Assembly (NCBI RefSeq): GCF_035594125.1 | Contig: NC_087192.1 | Location: forward strand, 12,434,501-12,498,500 | DNA length: 64,000 bases | Direction of reading: 5' to 3' | Source: Scylla paramamosain | Taxonomy: Eukaryota > Arthropoda > Malacostraca > Decapoda > Portunidae | Shown: positions 30,869-45,341 of the stretch, piece by piece | Position numbering within the stretch: the stretch's first letter is position 1 | Layout: the number at the start of each line of letters is the position of its first letter | Notes under the pieces: model-generated | Database searches by the model: none | Told to the model about the DNA's origin: nothing | The model's input: only the letters and a program-made list of their open reading frames with translations | Translations under genes and position numbers: made by a program

Positions 30869-33800
30869 CACCTACCCTGGGACTTTAGAAATCAAAATCT
30901 AATGTCTAAATTTTTACAAAACAACAATCATCTCCTTAATCACAGGTGCTGGAGTGCCACCACACTCTCAAGCGTTGTGGCGCTCTCTACTGACGACAGC
31001 TGCAACGAACTAGGGGGTGCTGGTTGTCCTGATGCTCTCTTTCCTGACATGGATTTACTTCTACTGGTGCCCTGCTCTTTGGCATTGACAGATACTATTG
31101 GTTGATGGGGGTCATAAAAATTTCCTGTTTCACCACAAGATGTGGCCACTGCCCATCTTGACAAGATAATCCCTCCAGTGCCCAAAGCCAACAATAACAC
31201 TTACACAATCTCAGCACCTGCATTCATGGTCCTAGACATCCACACAGCTGCCAAGGTGTAATCGAGAAAGAGTTCGGGCAGATAAGTCATGACACATCTT
31301 TGCCTTCTCCCATAGGTGTTCTGCTTTCATATCACACAAGTCTGCAGTATGTTGCCACTCAGGAGCAAAGGAGCGGTGATGTGCTGGAAAATAGGACCTC
31401 ATGGGATGACCGCAGAGAACCCGTGCCAGTGACCTGCCCACAGCTCGAGGAGTGTTTCTTAATTCCAACAATCCTTGGGCAAACTCATCTCTGCTCAACA
31501 ATCCTTTGACCATAGTTGTCATGATCAGTTTTTTCACTGCTTTCACAGCTGCTTCTGCATGCCTGTTAGCTTAGCTTGCAGGTTGTGTGGGAATAAAACC
31601 CTGTGCTCTATCCCCCATCAAGCCAGGAACCATCACACTGTGAAAGATGTGAATTGGGGTCCGCCATCTGTCCTCAAAATATTAGGTGCACCTGTGCTGG
31701 CAAACACAAAACGTAGGACACGAACAAGATGGTCTGCAGTTGCCTGGTGAGGACATGCGGACATATGAGGCCAGCCAGACGAGCAATCCACAAATACCAA
31801 GTATGTACACCCAGTTGCATGGAAGTAATCTGCTGATACAGACTGAAATACTCCACTCAGCTGATCTTTGTCTTGCTATAGAGATTCATTTGGATGGTTG
31901 GGAGGAGAAGACAGCATCAAGAGCGATACGAGACTACGTTCTCGTATCAATTCCAGGCCAATAGGTGGATTGATGAGCACCATGCAGGTGTTCACTCACT
32001 GTAACATGAGGTTTTCAATTTCTCCCAACAGCTCCTTGTATGGAAATCAGCGGCTGATGATCGACCACTAGATCAAAGTGTATAAGTCCTGCAAGGTACA
32101 TCCTGCATTTCTTGATTGCCCAGAGGACAGCAGTCATTTCCAGTGCTGTGATGGCATATCGAGTCTCTGTATCCATTAGAAACTTGGAACCACACTGAAT
32201 TAACTTCCATTTGTTGTCATACCCCTGGAGAAGGATAAAACTGATGCCATATGTCCTCAATGTATCTGTTTGCAGCATTGATAGTAGCATGGGGTCAAAA
32301 TATGCCAAAATGGGTGGTTGGGTTGATGATTCAAATGCTTGTTCATGTTGCACTGACCAACACCATTCTTGGGCTGCAAGAGGTTCCTGAGGATCCTGCA
32401 GTGTCTGCAATGGCGGAATAAAGCCTCCAAGCTGATTGACGAGGCTGATGAATAATTTTTAGATCTGTGATACTCTATGGCTGCAGGAAATTAGAGATGG
32501 CTTAAGTTTCCCTGGGGTCTGTGGTGTTACCTCAACTAGAAATGGAGTAGCCACATAAGTTGACTAGTCTCTCTCTATCCACACATGAACTTCTTAAGTG
32601 TAATGCCTTGCTGGTTGCACCATTGCACTATGTTAACATGAGCTAAGTGGTCCTTGTAGCTGATGTCATAGGCCATAACCTCATCAATATCACCGAGAGC
32701 CTGGTCTCCATAGCAATTGTATTCATCACCAGAAGAAACAAGACCCATTATAGCACGCCAAAACTTGTAATGTTCCCAGGGCATTATAAAGCATGTCAAA
32801 TCTTGGTCTTCTGCTATTTTTTATCTGAAAGTAATCCATCTTTGCATCCAGTGTGGTGAACCATGCTGCTCCTGAGGTGATTGAAGCGATGCATCATGGG
32901 ATGAACATACTGGATAAACCAGCCTCTTGACGAAGCGGTTGAGGTGTGTCAGGTCTACACACATCCTCATGCCAGAATGTTTCTTGGGTACTGAAAGTAA
33001 TCCATCTTTGCATCCAGTGTGGTGAACCATGCTGCTCCTGAGGTGATTGAAGCGATGCATCATGGGATGAACATACTGGATAAACCAGCCTCTTGACGAA
33101 GCGGTTGAGGTGTGTCAGGTCTACACACATCCTCATGCCAGAATGTTTCTTGGGTAGCACCAGGTTATTGGGTGCTCCACTTTCTCAATAATGCTTTGGG
33201 CGAGTAGGATGTTTAGTTGTCTCTTTATTTCTGCATGTCAATTGCATGGAATTGTTCAAGGTGTAGGCATGGCAAATGGTCAGGCATCTTCCATTAGCTC
33301 AATGTACATTTGTCCTCTGTCCATTTCCCACAGCATCTGTTCCTCACCAAAGACACATGGAAAAGCTTTGATGAGTGCTGCAGCATGGTCCGCCCACTGC
33401 TACATGATCTCTGCAGGTGCAGGGGATGATGGTGGTAATGATGGCTGTGTCCATGGTGAAAGTATTGGTGGCTTTTGTCTGTGGTGAAGGTATTGGTACC
33501 ATGACAGGTTAGGGTAGTTTTGGGTGGCTTGCGACTAGTCCGAGGAGAGGGTGTTGGCGCTGGTGCTCTTTGCACTGCTCTTACCTGGGCCAGGTAGCTG
33601 TCCCGGAGAATACAAAGTGCGACAGAGTCGAACCAGCTAAGCAACAATCCCTTAGCCTCCTTCACCATGCTGATGACCACTTCTGTCCTCCTGCTGCCCA
33701 GCTCCAGGTGAGACATGAAAGTTCCGACACAGGTAAGTGAGTGGTCACCCATGGTTTAAAGTTCTTCACTTCCAGCCAGTGTTAAGTTAGACAGATTGAT

Positions 33801-34291
33801 GCCCAGTGAGAGTGTGGTGTTCACGCCCATAACTGTCATTTCAGCCCCTGAGTCTGGGGTCCAGGAAATGATGTTTTGTCTTGTGGAGTGCGTGGCTGTG
33901 GTTGCCACCTGTGGTGCTGCATGCGCTATCACATGCTTAGTGTACACTCCTGCCAAGAGCTGATACACATTTGCACCACTAGTGCAATTTCCCTGCCTGC
34001 ATCCTTGGGACTGGTTCAAGGTTTCTTCACTATCTCCTCCATGCCTCTATCACTGCTTATTGGCACACAGCTGTAAAGTGACCTCATCTGCCACAGTAAC
34101 GACACACTTTGTTCACAGTCAGACACCCATGTTTATCATTACAACAATCTTTCCCACAATGGAAAAACTACATGAGTTTCACATTGGCACTGTGGGTGGT
34201 ATCAAACTGATGAGCTTTCCTATAGCTTGATACTTTGCTTGCCGCATGATTCAAAGGATTCAAGACCTCTCTCTCTGCTCTGCACTGCATT

Positions 34292-34416
34292 GGTTGGAGG
34301 AGGTTAACAATGTTACCTATGAATGTTCTCATTCACTCACCTCATGCTTCATTCAAGCCTGTTTCATTCACACGTACTATCATTCAACCATCCAGCCACT
34401 CAACCACTCAACCACA
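34292..34416 (-). repeat. 5' LTR of nested Gypsy element
   Basis: 125 bp, direct-repeat partner of 30741-30868. Similarity ends abruptly at both edges, with LINE sequence resuming beyond 34416. Confidence 0.8.
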
Positions 34417-37020
34417 AAAGCACATCAAAGGTACTCTGTTAGGGGCAAAAACCACACTGCTCCACACCTAATCAGTGGGTGTCCTCCAGCCATCCGGTGA
34501 GGTGGGGGCACATCATCCTCTCCACCAGTTTACCAACACAAGTGAGAAGAGTAATGAGTCTGTAGACTAAGGGGAATGTGGGTTCTTTTCCAGGCTTCAG
34601 AACAGAAAGGATGACAGTTGATTTCCAGTTAGCTGGGAAATTCCTGGATTGCCAGCTGAAGTTGTAGATTTGAAGTAGGCAGGTGCATAGAGGTTGTGTG
34701 AGGTAGGTGAGGAACTCGTAAGGGATTTTGTTAGGATCTGGCACTTTACCTGGTTTAAGTGTGGTGAGTGCTGAGGTTATTTCATGCTGTGTGAATGGTT
34801 GAGTGAATGATGGGAGGCCTGGAGAGGATAGAGCCCTCTCAATATCCTCGGTCAGAACTGAAGGCAGACAGAGAGGGGGCAGTAGTGGAGAAGGAGTATT
34901 CTTGAAGAGAGGGTCTCCAAGAAAGAAGTCAAGGACAAAAACTGCTCCAATGTAAGGATAAAACCAAGTATGCAGGCCAAGGAGCCTAAGTAGAGGTGTT
35001 GCAAATGTGAAGAGGCAGAGTAGGTTCCTAACAATCATGTTGGGCATTGAAATCTCCCACAAGGAGTGCTGGAGATAAGTGGGAAGAAAAGTAATGTGTG
35101 AATTCCTGGTAGCTTGCTACTCCCTCATGATTGTAAAAAGATGGCCACCATAAGCCACCTACCACAGAGCTGAATCTTGGCTGCTACAATTTCCAGATAA
35201 CCACCCTGCCAATGTGGAAGGGTTAGGAGTGATGAAATAAGCATCTCCTGGAGTATGAGGACTAGTCCACCACACCCTTGGCATCAGTCTTGGTGGAGGA
35301 TGGTGGATCCCGAGAAGGTGAGTGAGAAGTGAGGCAGGAGCCAGGTCTCACATATGCCAATTACCAAAGGTATGGTGTCCCACAGGTAGGTCTGGAGTTC
35401 TTGGGTTTTACAGAGAAGGGACTGAGCATTCCTTAGAAGGAAAGTAAGGGCCATTAGAGGAAGAGAGAAGTCAGGATCTCAAAGAGAGAGAGGGCCATGC
35501 TTCAAAGATGTAAGTGAAAGGCTTGCCTTGCTAGGAGAGATGATATCTAGTCCAGAGAAGGTCAGTTATGGTAGGGAGTATATTGAAGAAGGGATATGGG
35601 GTCTGTAGAGACATGGGGAGGATGGGATGGCTGAGAGGATGCAGATGTGTATAAGAAGTAGCATGCAGATTTGACAGGAATGTGGTGGGAAACACTGTTA
35701 GATCGGAAATTGGTGGAGGAGGTTGGTGGATTTCTGCCTCCACAGTAATGAGTATAAACTCACCTTCCTCACCAACAGACACCAGGCTCAGTGGAGGAAC
35801 TTGTAGCCCGGGCCAGTTTCAGAGCTTCCAGTGCTGATGTTGGTGTAGAGCACATTGGGAGGTGGGATTGTGAGGAGCAGAGACAACAATGTCTTCTTCA
35901 GTGTTAGGGTCAAGGAACATGACATACCTATTCCTTGTGGTGATGGAAGCAAAGGTCTTCCCTGGCTGTACTGATGGGGAAGCAATAGGAGCTGGAGGAG
36001 TGGCAGTGCTGGCTGGGCTAATTGATGACCCCTGAGAAGGCCATGACTTAGGTAACTGTAGGTCCCTTAGCTGCTTGCTGATATCATGAAAGGAATTCCC
36101 TTCACCTGCCAGGTGTGTGTACAATTGCTGTGCATGGAGATTATGGGGACAGCGAGGTGACCTACAGCCATGCAAGGCCTTGCACTGAAAGCACTGGAAT
36201 GCCCTGGAAGAAGTGTCTTCACCAATTTGGGAGGGATGGGGGCCACTCCACCAAGCACAGCAGACCGATGACTTGTAGGTATTTATGAAATGCCCTATCA
36301 TGAGGCACCCTGGGCAGCAAAGGAAGGGGAGGAGGATGGGACAAGACCTGTAGACAAGCTGCAGGATGGAGTTTGGTGGAAACAGAACCTCTCACTTTGA
36401 GACACAGCCATCTCCCATAGCAGTGTGTGGCAGGCAGCAGGGAGGAAGCCAAGTCACCGCAACCATCCAAGACCAGGACTCCAGCCTGAATGTTTGCCAG
36501 GATGATGTCTTCTGCTAATGGCCCCACCTTGGCATAGTTGTAGCCACTGTCATCCCTGTGGGCTCTCCTGCAAAGGACCTCCCACTCACCCAGGCTGAAG
36601 GTGGAATACAGTTGGAGGAGCACCCTAAGGATGTTATGGACCTATACTGCTACAATCTGAGATGAGATGTCGCCAAGTGAGCAAGTTTCCCCCTCCAAGA
36701 TATAGTTGCTGAGAGGAAACTTGTGGAGGACACAGGAGACCTTAGCAGAACTGGTGAACGTCTCACCTTTCTTGGTGCACAGAAGGAAAGAGGTCATCAA
36801 ATACTGGTCAAGAGCTTGAGATTGATCATCAGGAGTGCAGAGGATCTTCTCAGGGGTGGTGTCAGAGGGTGGGTAAGACAGGCTCTGTTTGCCAGTTGAA
36901 AGGAAAGGGTAACCACTGTCAGCCATGTTGGTCACCCCCATGGCTTCACTACCACCATTTAACAAGCCCACACAGCCAGCCATATGGCTACCAGCACACT
37001 CATGCACAGCACAGCACAAT

Positions 37021-38564
37021 GTTATACACAGCAGTCAGCACTTGGGAGTGAAGGAGAGGGCGATAAGAGTGCACTGGCAAAAGGAGAGATCATGATAACT
37101 GGCTCCCAGACATCTTACCTACTGTGTTGACAGTCTGGTAGCTGGTGAGCGAATCATGTGGTGGTATGGCAGAGTGTAAACAACATGGAATATCTTGATC
37201 TTGTCATTGTGATTACAAATGATTCAGGATTTTCCTGAGCCAGTTTCAGTCACAGAGTTACATCACAGCACACATCACAATTGGCCACACAACAAACCAC
37301 ATTACACTCAGTCACACCACACTCAGCCACACCACAACCAACATCACATCTAGCCACATCATAACCCATATCTCACCCTCCATACCATGCCACACAATAC
37401 TCAACCATAACACACCACAAATAGCACACAGCCACACAACAAACACAAAGCTACAACATCCTGCCAGACATCATACCAGCCACACAACAGCCCATACTAC
37501 ACTTAATCACTCCCAGCCACACCACATATCACTTGTATTACAAGAACCATACAGCAGCTCATAACACACAGTTATACTACAGAAATTAGTACTGTCTAAG
37601 TGTCTGTTTTGTCATTACATTCTGCATGATATAATGGCGTGGTGATGTGATCTTGATCATAATTTTTATGCTATATGTGCTTCATGATTGCTCCTGAGTT
37701 GGACGTCATGTTCATATCTACAGAAACTCCAAACTCAAATGTACATAAATTGGGGGAGCACCTGTATATACAGATGCTTGCTTTCTTCCAACAAAGTTAT
37801 TCACATACATAAATGGTTATTTGGCATTTCAGATCTGTTCAAGTATCTCAGGTACCAAATGAGAATGCCAGTCACCATCTGTCCTTTGCCAATGGCTGAT
37901 GTGCATAGCACCACTGCTAACACTGTGAAGATTGTTGTACTTATTTTTCTATTTTTTCTTTCTCCAAATGTTTCTATGTCAAGAAGAAAGGGATCTGTAA
38001 AGCCAGAAACTATAACGATTCTGCTTTTGCATGATAAGGATGATGATTTCTTACATGATTTTGATGATTCTGACTCATCTAGTATTAATACTAACATCAG
38101 TACATAATTAAAGCTGGAGGCAGAGCCAGATAGCCAATTACATGTTGAAGAAGAGACTGGTGATGATATCCAGACTGGTGGAGTGATATCAGACTGGTGG
38201 AGTGCTGTTTTACTATGTACAGGAGAAGCACATGGTAGTAAGTGTTTGTAGTGAAGTCTGCCAAGATTCTGTTTCTTTCTCTGGCAGCCCACAAAGAAAT
38301 GGAGTTTGTTCTTGAAACATTCCCATTCCACCTTCCCACAACAACAGGGTAGGGCTACAACTCAGCATAGGCTCAAGTCTCCTACCTAAGCAACAGGCTA
38401 TGCTGATTCCACCACTTGAGCAGAACATGGAGTGTCAACAGGAGTGGCTGAAGCAACAATTCTCTTTGTCAGCATTCAACTATGAAAAATCATCACTTGC
38501 ATTAATGGCTGACACACTTCACCACATCCCCCCCTGAACACTGAAATACACCATCCCTATGTAC
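37021..38564. other. Unassigned, CACA-rich imperfect repeat then unique sequence
   Basis: 37255-37560 consists of degenerate CCACACCACA/CATCACA-type repeats. Near 37766 lies a reversed pogo-type MITE end (GCACCTGTA). The rest is unassigned. Confidence 0.55.
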
Positions 38565-39400
38565 GTCACATCCAGGCACAGGTATCAAGACACTGGGAGC
38601 AGTAGATTAAGGAACAGCTAGATGAGGACATGGAAGAGGTAGTTATGCCTATCCCCACAGAAGAACAGAGTGGTGTGTGCAAACAGTGGTAGTGGCAAAG
38701 AAGTCTAGCAAGCCTCAGAGAACCATTGACTATTAGCATCTGAATGCTCACTGCATGCAAGAGATCCATCACACCCGAGCACCCCTCAACATTATAACCA
38801 GTGTCCCAGTCAGCTCTTAAAAGATATCTGCCAATGCATTTTGGGGATTCCACCAGGTAGAGCTTGACAAGGCCTCACCACTTTCATCACTCTATAGAAG
38901 TGGTATAATTACCTCAACACTTCTATGGGACACTGCTCCTCTTCTGACACCTACAACAAACGTTTTCATAGTGCAAATGCAAATATTTCTCCATAGGTCT
39001 AAATGTGTAGATGACACCTTGCTATATGATGATAGTGTGAAGCAGGCCTTTTGACATACCTACTGTTTCCTTCAGGTATTCAGATGAGTGTGGAAAGCCA
39101 AAGAAGTTTCTGTTCATCCAGAGAGAAGTACAATTTGCAGGATTTTCTCCCAACCAGGAGCAGTGTAAGTTCAAAGAAGACAGGTTTGCAACCATCAGAC
39201 CAATACTATTAGAGCCCACCATCATTAACATCCAGTCTTGGGACAAGCTGGTTAACCAGATGTTCCTGAAAAAGCCAATTGGTAGGAAGATCTAACAAGA
39301 CTGGTATTGGTGTACTATGACCATATGAGGCCTACAGCAGTTTTGACAGATTGGAGTACAGAAGCTACTGAATTCACAGTCCTCCAGCTGTACTGTTCTT
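38565..39400 (+). pseudogene. Second Ty3/Gypsy-type RT relic
   Basis: Plus-strand decayed polymerase unlike the other two Gypsy copies. Pieces in order: KQ-DEDMEEVVMPIP near 38610, an RT block around the TIDYQ-LNAHC position near 38725, an active-site segment read as CVDDTLLYDDSV at 39006-39041, FLFIQREVQFAGF near 39105, RFATIRP near 39185 and IQSWDKLVNQ near 39230. The catalytic VDD is intact, but the surrounding frame has many stops. It ends shortly before a long (AT)n tract. Confidence 0.72.
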
Positions 39401-39420
39401 GTATATCCACCTATACTACC

Positions 39421-41062
<1,642 letters not shown>

Positions 41063-42059
41063 GTGTGTGTGTGTGTGTGTGTATGTGTGTGTGTGTGTGT
41101 GTGTGTATGTGTGTGTGTGTGCATTTACCTAGTTGTACTGTACAAGGCATGGGCCAAAGCTTATTTTGTCCTGTCTCCATGACCATATTTATCCAGTTTC
41201 TCTTTAAACATGTGTACACTGTTTGCTGCAACCACTTCTTCCTTCAAATCATTCCAGATTTCAATAGTTCTATAAGGGAAGCTGTATTTCTTGATGTCGC
41301 TTGAATGTCCACTCTTTATTTTCTTCTCATGCCCCATCATCTGTCTCTCTCCATCTGTGGTACTAGGTTATTTCTGTCTATTCTTTCTATACTGTTTACT
41401 AATTTGTATATTATTATAAGATCTCCTCTTTCTCTTCTCTCTTGTAGTGTTGGTAATCCCATTTCTTCAAGTCTTTCTTCATAGCTTAAGTCTTTCAATT
41501 CTGGTACCATCTTCATCACTATCCTCTATGTTCTTTCCAGTTTCCGTGTATCTTTTTTTCTATGTAGAGCCCAAACTACTGATGCATATTCCAATTTAGG
41601 TCATATCATGCTTGCTATAATTTTCTCCATCATTTCTTTGTCTAAATAGTCACCCTGTTTGTTAATAAGCTGTATGTAGAGTCAAATATTCCGTATATGT
41701 GCCCTTCAGGTGAACCATTACTCCTAAATCTTTTTCTTCATTACTTTTCATTATTATTTCTCCTCCCATTTTGTACTTCCACAAAGGTCTCTTTTTACTT
41801 TTCCTGTTTCCAACACGTGGCATTTTCTGCCATTAAATTCTAATTTTCATCTTTGGTTCCATGAATGTATTTTGTCAATATCCTTTTGTAACTCCTTGGA
41901 GTCATTTTCATCCTTTATTATTTTCATTATTTTTGCATCATCAACAAACAGGTTTATATAATGATTTAGATCCTCTGTCAAATCATTTACATATATTTGA
42001 AACATAATGGGTGCCAACACAGATCCCTGTGGTGCCCCACTTGTCACTCTGTGCAACAC
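41063..42059 (-). pseudogene. F2 LINE 3' fragment, copy c, with (CA)n tail
   Basis: Minus-strand, 5'-truncated. It begins in the RT at GAPQGSVLAPIMF (about 42040), followed by NLFVDDAKIM near 41940 and a C-terminal DLSYEERLEEMGLPTLQ segment near 41480. It ends with the F2 3' sequence and a (CA)n tail (plus-strand TG, 41063-41122). The coding frame is interrupted between these blocks. The truncated 5' side abuts another (TG)n run. Confidence 0.88.
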
Positions 42060-42060
42060 A

Positions 42061-42116
<56 letters not shown>
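42061..42116. repeat. (TG)n microsatellite
   Basis: TG run directly at the 5' break of F2 copy c. Confidence 0.97.
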
Positions 42117-42117
<1 letters not shown>

Positions 42118-42350
42118 TAGGATGCTGTGTATAACAGTTGGAAGTTGCATATGATTGTATGAGTGTAATATATAAATAATACAAATTAAGTTTATAAAAT
42201 CATAAATGCATTCCCTTGAACACACAAGTGCCAGTCTTAGAAGCTTAAGAATGTATCAAGATTGAGCAACATAAGAGCAAGACACTACTACTAAAACAGT
42301 GGATAACCTTTTATCGTAAAAATAACTGAATAAGTGCAAGTGCTCCTTAC

Positions 42351-42474
42351 CAAGTAATCTTGTCAAGTTTGTGATGCCCCAAACCACTAGCACTAGTGCC
42401 ATTAGAAAGGAAGACCTCCATACTCTGCGACCCTCAATGGTGCCTCCTGCCATCCTCAGCACAGCACTGTGATC
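42351..42474 (-). CDS. PIGN: PIGN exon B
   Basis: A 124-nt exon: 41 codons plus one base. The acceptor is CCATAG and the donor GTAAGG. It begins DHSAVLRMAG, a short polar loop, and continues into a membrane helix containing FLMALVLVVWGI. The single leftover G pairs with the first two bases of exon C to form a glycine codon. The pattern of SHS-like start, charged loop and hydrophobic helix matches the stretch following the GW helix in PIGN. The poly(A) end of a sense-oriented F1 LINE (42598-44802) lies about 120 bp upstream of the acceptor, and an F2 LINE relic starts about 235 bp downstream of the donor. Confidence 0.82.
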
Positions 42475-42597
42475 CTATGGAGAATATATTTAAGAGATAA
42501 TAAAGATTGTTGAAAACTCAGGTCCAGTAATACATACTACTCCACACTCACTTTTGTAGAAACTGTTTTTAACTAATAGTACATACTTAGCTCCATT

Positions 42598-44802
42598 TTT
42601 TTTTTTTTTATGTAGGAGGGACACTGGCCAAGGGCAACAAAAATCTAATAAAAAAAAATGCCCACTGAAATGCCAGTCCCATAAAAGGGTCAAAGCAGTG
42701 GTCAAAAATTGATGAATAAGTGTCTTGAAACCTCCCTCTTGAAGGAATTCAGGTCATAGGAAGGTGGAAATACAGAAGCAGGCAGGGAGTTCCAGAGTTT
42801 ACCAGAGAAAGGGATGAATGATTGAGAATACTGGTTAACTCTTGCGTTAGAGAGGTGGACAGAATAGGGGTGAGAAAGAAGAAAGTCTTGTGCAGCGAGG
42901 CCGCGGAAGGAGGGGAGGCATGCAGTTAGCAAGATCAGAAGAGCAGTTAGCATGAAAATAGCGGTAGAAGACAGCTAGATATGCAACATTGCGGCGGTAA
43001 GAGAGAGGCTGAAGACAGTCAGTTAGAGGAGAGGAGTTGAGGAGACGAAAAGCTTTTGATTCCACCCTGTCTAGAAGAGCAGTATGAGTGGAACCTCCCC
43101 AGACATGTGAAGCATACTCCATACATGGACGGATAAGGCCCTTGTACAGAGTTAGCAGCTGGGGGGGTGAGAAAAACTGGCGGAGATGTCTCAGAACACC
43201 TAACTTCATAGAAGCTGTTTTAGCTAGAGATGAGATGTGAAGTTTCCAGTTCAGATTATAAGTAAAGGACAGACCGAGGATGTTCAGTGTAGAAGAGGGG
43301 GACAGTTGAGTGCCATTGAAGAAGAGGGGATAGTTGTCTGGAAGGTTGTATCGAGTTGATAGATGGAGGAATTGAGTTTTTGAGGCATTGAACAATACCA
43401 AGTTTGCTCTGCCCCAATCAGAAATTTTAGAAAGATCAGAAGTCAAGCGTTCTGTGGCTTCCCTGCATGATATGTTTACCTCATGAAGGGCTGGACGTCT
43501 ATGAAAAGACGTGGAAAAGTGCAGGGTGGTATCATCAGCGTAGGAGTGGATAGGACAAGAAGTTTGGTTTAGAAGATCATTAATGAATAATAAGAAGAGA
43601 GTGGGTGACAGGGCAGAACCCTGAGGAACACCACTGTTAATAGATTTAGGAGAAGAACAGTGACTGTCTACCACAGCAGCAATAGAACGGTCAGAAAGGA
43701 AACTTGAGATGAAGTTACAGAGAGAAGGATAGAAACCGTAGGAGGGTAGTTTGGAAATCAAAGCTTTGTGCCAGACTCTATCAAAAGCTTTTGATATGTC
43801 CAAGGCAACAGCAAAAGTTTCACCAAAATCTCTAAAAGAGGATGACCAAGACTCAGTAAGGAAAGCTAGAAGATCACCAGTAGAGCGGCCTTGATGGAAC
43901 CCATACTGGCGATCAGATAGAAGGTTGTGAAGTGATAGATGTTTAAGAATCTTCCTGTTGAGGATAGACTCAAAAACTTTAGATAGGCAGGAAATTAAAG
44001 CAATAGGACGGTAGTTTGAGGGATTAGAACGGTCACCCTTTTTAGGAACAGGTTGAATGTAGGCAAACTTCCAGCAAGAAGGAAAGGTACAGAGCTGAAA
44101 GAGTTTGACTAGGCAAGGTGTAAGCACGGAGGCACAGTTTCAGAGAACAATAGGAGGGACCCCATCAGGACCATAAGCCTTCCGAGGGTTTAGGCCAGCG
44201 AGGGCATGGAAAACATCATTGTGAAGAATTTTAATATGTGGCATGAAGTAGTCAGAGGGTGGAGGAGAGGGAGGAACAAGCCCAGAATCGTCCAAGGTAG
44301 AGTTTTTTAGCAAAGGTGTGAGTGAAGAGTTCAGCTTTAGAAATAGATGTGATAGCAGTGGTGCCATCTGGTTGAAATAGAGGAGGGAAAGAAGAAGAAG
44401 CAAAGTTATTGGAGATATTTTTGGCTAGATGCCAGAAATCACAAGGGGAGTTAGATCTTGAAAGGTTTTGACATTTTCTGTTAATGAAGGTGTTTTTGGC
44501 TAGTTGGAGAACAGACTTGGCATAGGTAGAGTTTCTAGCAAAGGTTTGAGTGAAGAGTTCAGCTTTAGAAATAGATGTGATAGCAGTGGTGCCATCTGGT
44601 TGAAATAGAGGAGGGAAAGAAGAAGAAGCAAAGTTATTGGAGATATTTTTGGCTAGATGCCAGAAATCACAAGGGGAGTTAGATCTTGAAAGGTTTTGAC
44701 ATTTTCTGTTAATGAAGGAGTTTTTGGCTAGTTGGAGAACAGACTTGGCATGGTTCCGGGCAGAAATATAAAGTGCATGAGATTCTGGTGATAGAAGGCT
44801 TA
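42598..44802 (-). mobile_element. F1 LINE copy e with open RT frame
   Basis: Minus-strand F1 copy truncated in the endonuclease-RT linker. A 426-codon frame (42847-44127) holds the whole RT: CWKFAYIQPVPKKGDRS, SNYRPIALISCLSKVFE, DRQYGFHQGRSTGDL, DISKAFDRVWHKAL, GVPQGSALSPTLF, the YADD box at 43531-43542, and the thumb region MEYASHVWGG. A frameshift before the C-terminal LSNARVNQY segment is the only break in that part. The linker segment of about 229 bp from 44297 is duplicated from 44526. The poly(A) end (42598-42612) lies 120 bp upstream of PIGN exon B and points at it. Confidence 0.9.
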
Positions 44803-45252
44803 TTAATGAACAATACCTGACAAAACAATTTTTTATCTCCAGTAATCACTAAATTATAATGAATGATACTGACCTGATCAAATATACAACCAGTTGACAA
44901 GAACTCAACTTAATATGATAAAACAATCTTAAAGAAGTGTCTGTACAGTGTTTATTGGTAAATATTTTTGAAAATCAGAAAATTGTTTTTGCTCAAAGTA
45001 AAAACAGGTGCTTTGAACTAAGAAGCAGAGATTTTTGTGTGTGGAATTAAAGAGAAAATAAGAGTAGCAACAGTAAAATTTCTGTGTTGCTTTATTATTG
45101 ACATACATGCCACTTCATATGGTATATTATTAAAACTGATATTTTGTAAATTCTGCAATAAAAAATATCTTCCTCTCAAATTTTGTCATATGATTTTTTT
45201 GCTCAACTGGACTGGAGAACGGGCATGACTCAATATCCTACTATGCAGTCTA
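44803..45252. other. Unassigned intronic sequence
   Basis: AT-rich, with no recognisable feature. Confidence 0.5.
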
Positions 45253-45268
45253 AATAATAATAATAATA

Positions 45269-45340
<72 letters not shown>

Positions 45341-45341
<1 letters not shown>

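Larger units (their letters stand above)
30741..34416 (-). mobile_element. LTR-bounded Ty3/Gypsy element nested in the I-type LINE
   Basis: 3.7 kb between two direct repeats of about 125 bp. Minus-strand order: a Gag zinc knuckle (CRYCGR then a stop, GHFTAVC) near 34100; an aspartic protease with PDSGAEMTVMG near 33850; RT with GMRMCVDLTHLNRFVK near 33100 and MGLVSSGDEYNC near 32740; RNase H with ETRYAITALEMTAVLWAIKK near 32140; and integrase C-terminal sequence (FAQGLLELRNTPRAVGRS) near 31450. The protease-RT-RNH-IN order is that of Ty3/Gypsy. The usual VDD box is not recognisable, frameshifts are common, and no envelope gene is present. Confidence 0.85.
28900..37020 (-). mobile_element. I/R1-type LINE with ORF1 and ORF2, split by a Gypsy element
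   Basis: Minus-strand element. ORF1 (about 35.8-37.0 kb) is a Gag-like protein with Cys/His knuckle remnants (CFQCKALHGCRSPRCPH). ORF2 has decayed endonuclease sequence near 35.1-35.5 kb. RT blocks follow: EITSALTTLKPGKVPDPNKIP near 34790, and after the insertion TALFLDIERVFDSAPH near 30530 and WCGVPQGSILTSVLF near 30370. The active-site box reads YADC instead of YADD. RNase H and a C-terminal GHTTLIAYLYRLGLSP segment lie at 29.2-29.5 kb. Removing the 30741-34416 insert leaves about 4.4 kb. It is inactive. Confidence 0.82.

Noticed and set aside
30741..34416. Endogenous retrovirus with envelope
   Set aside because: No envelope-like ORF, signal peptide or fusion segment between integrase and the 3' LTR; it is a plain Ty3/Gypsy retrotransposon.
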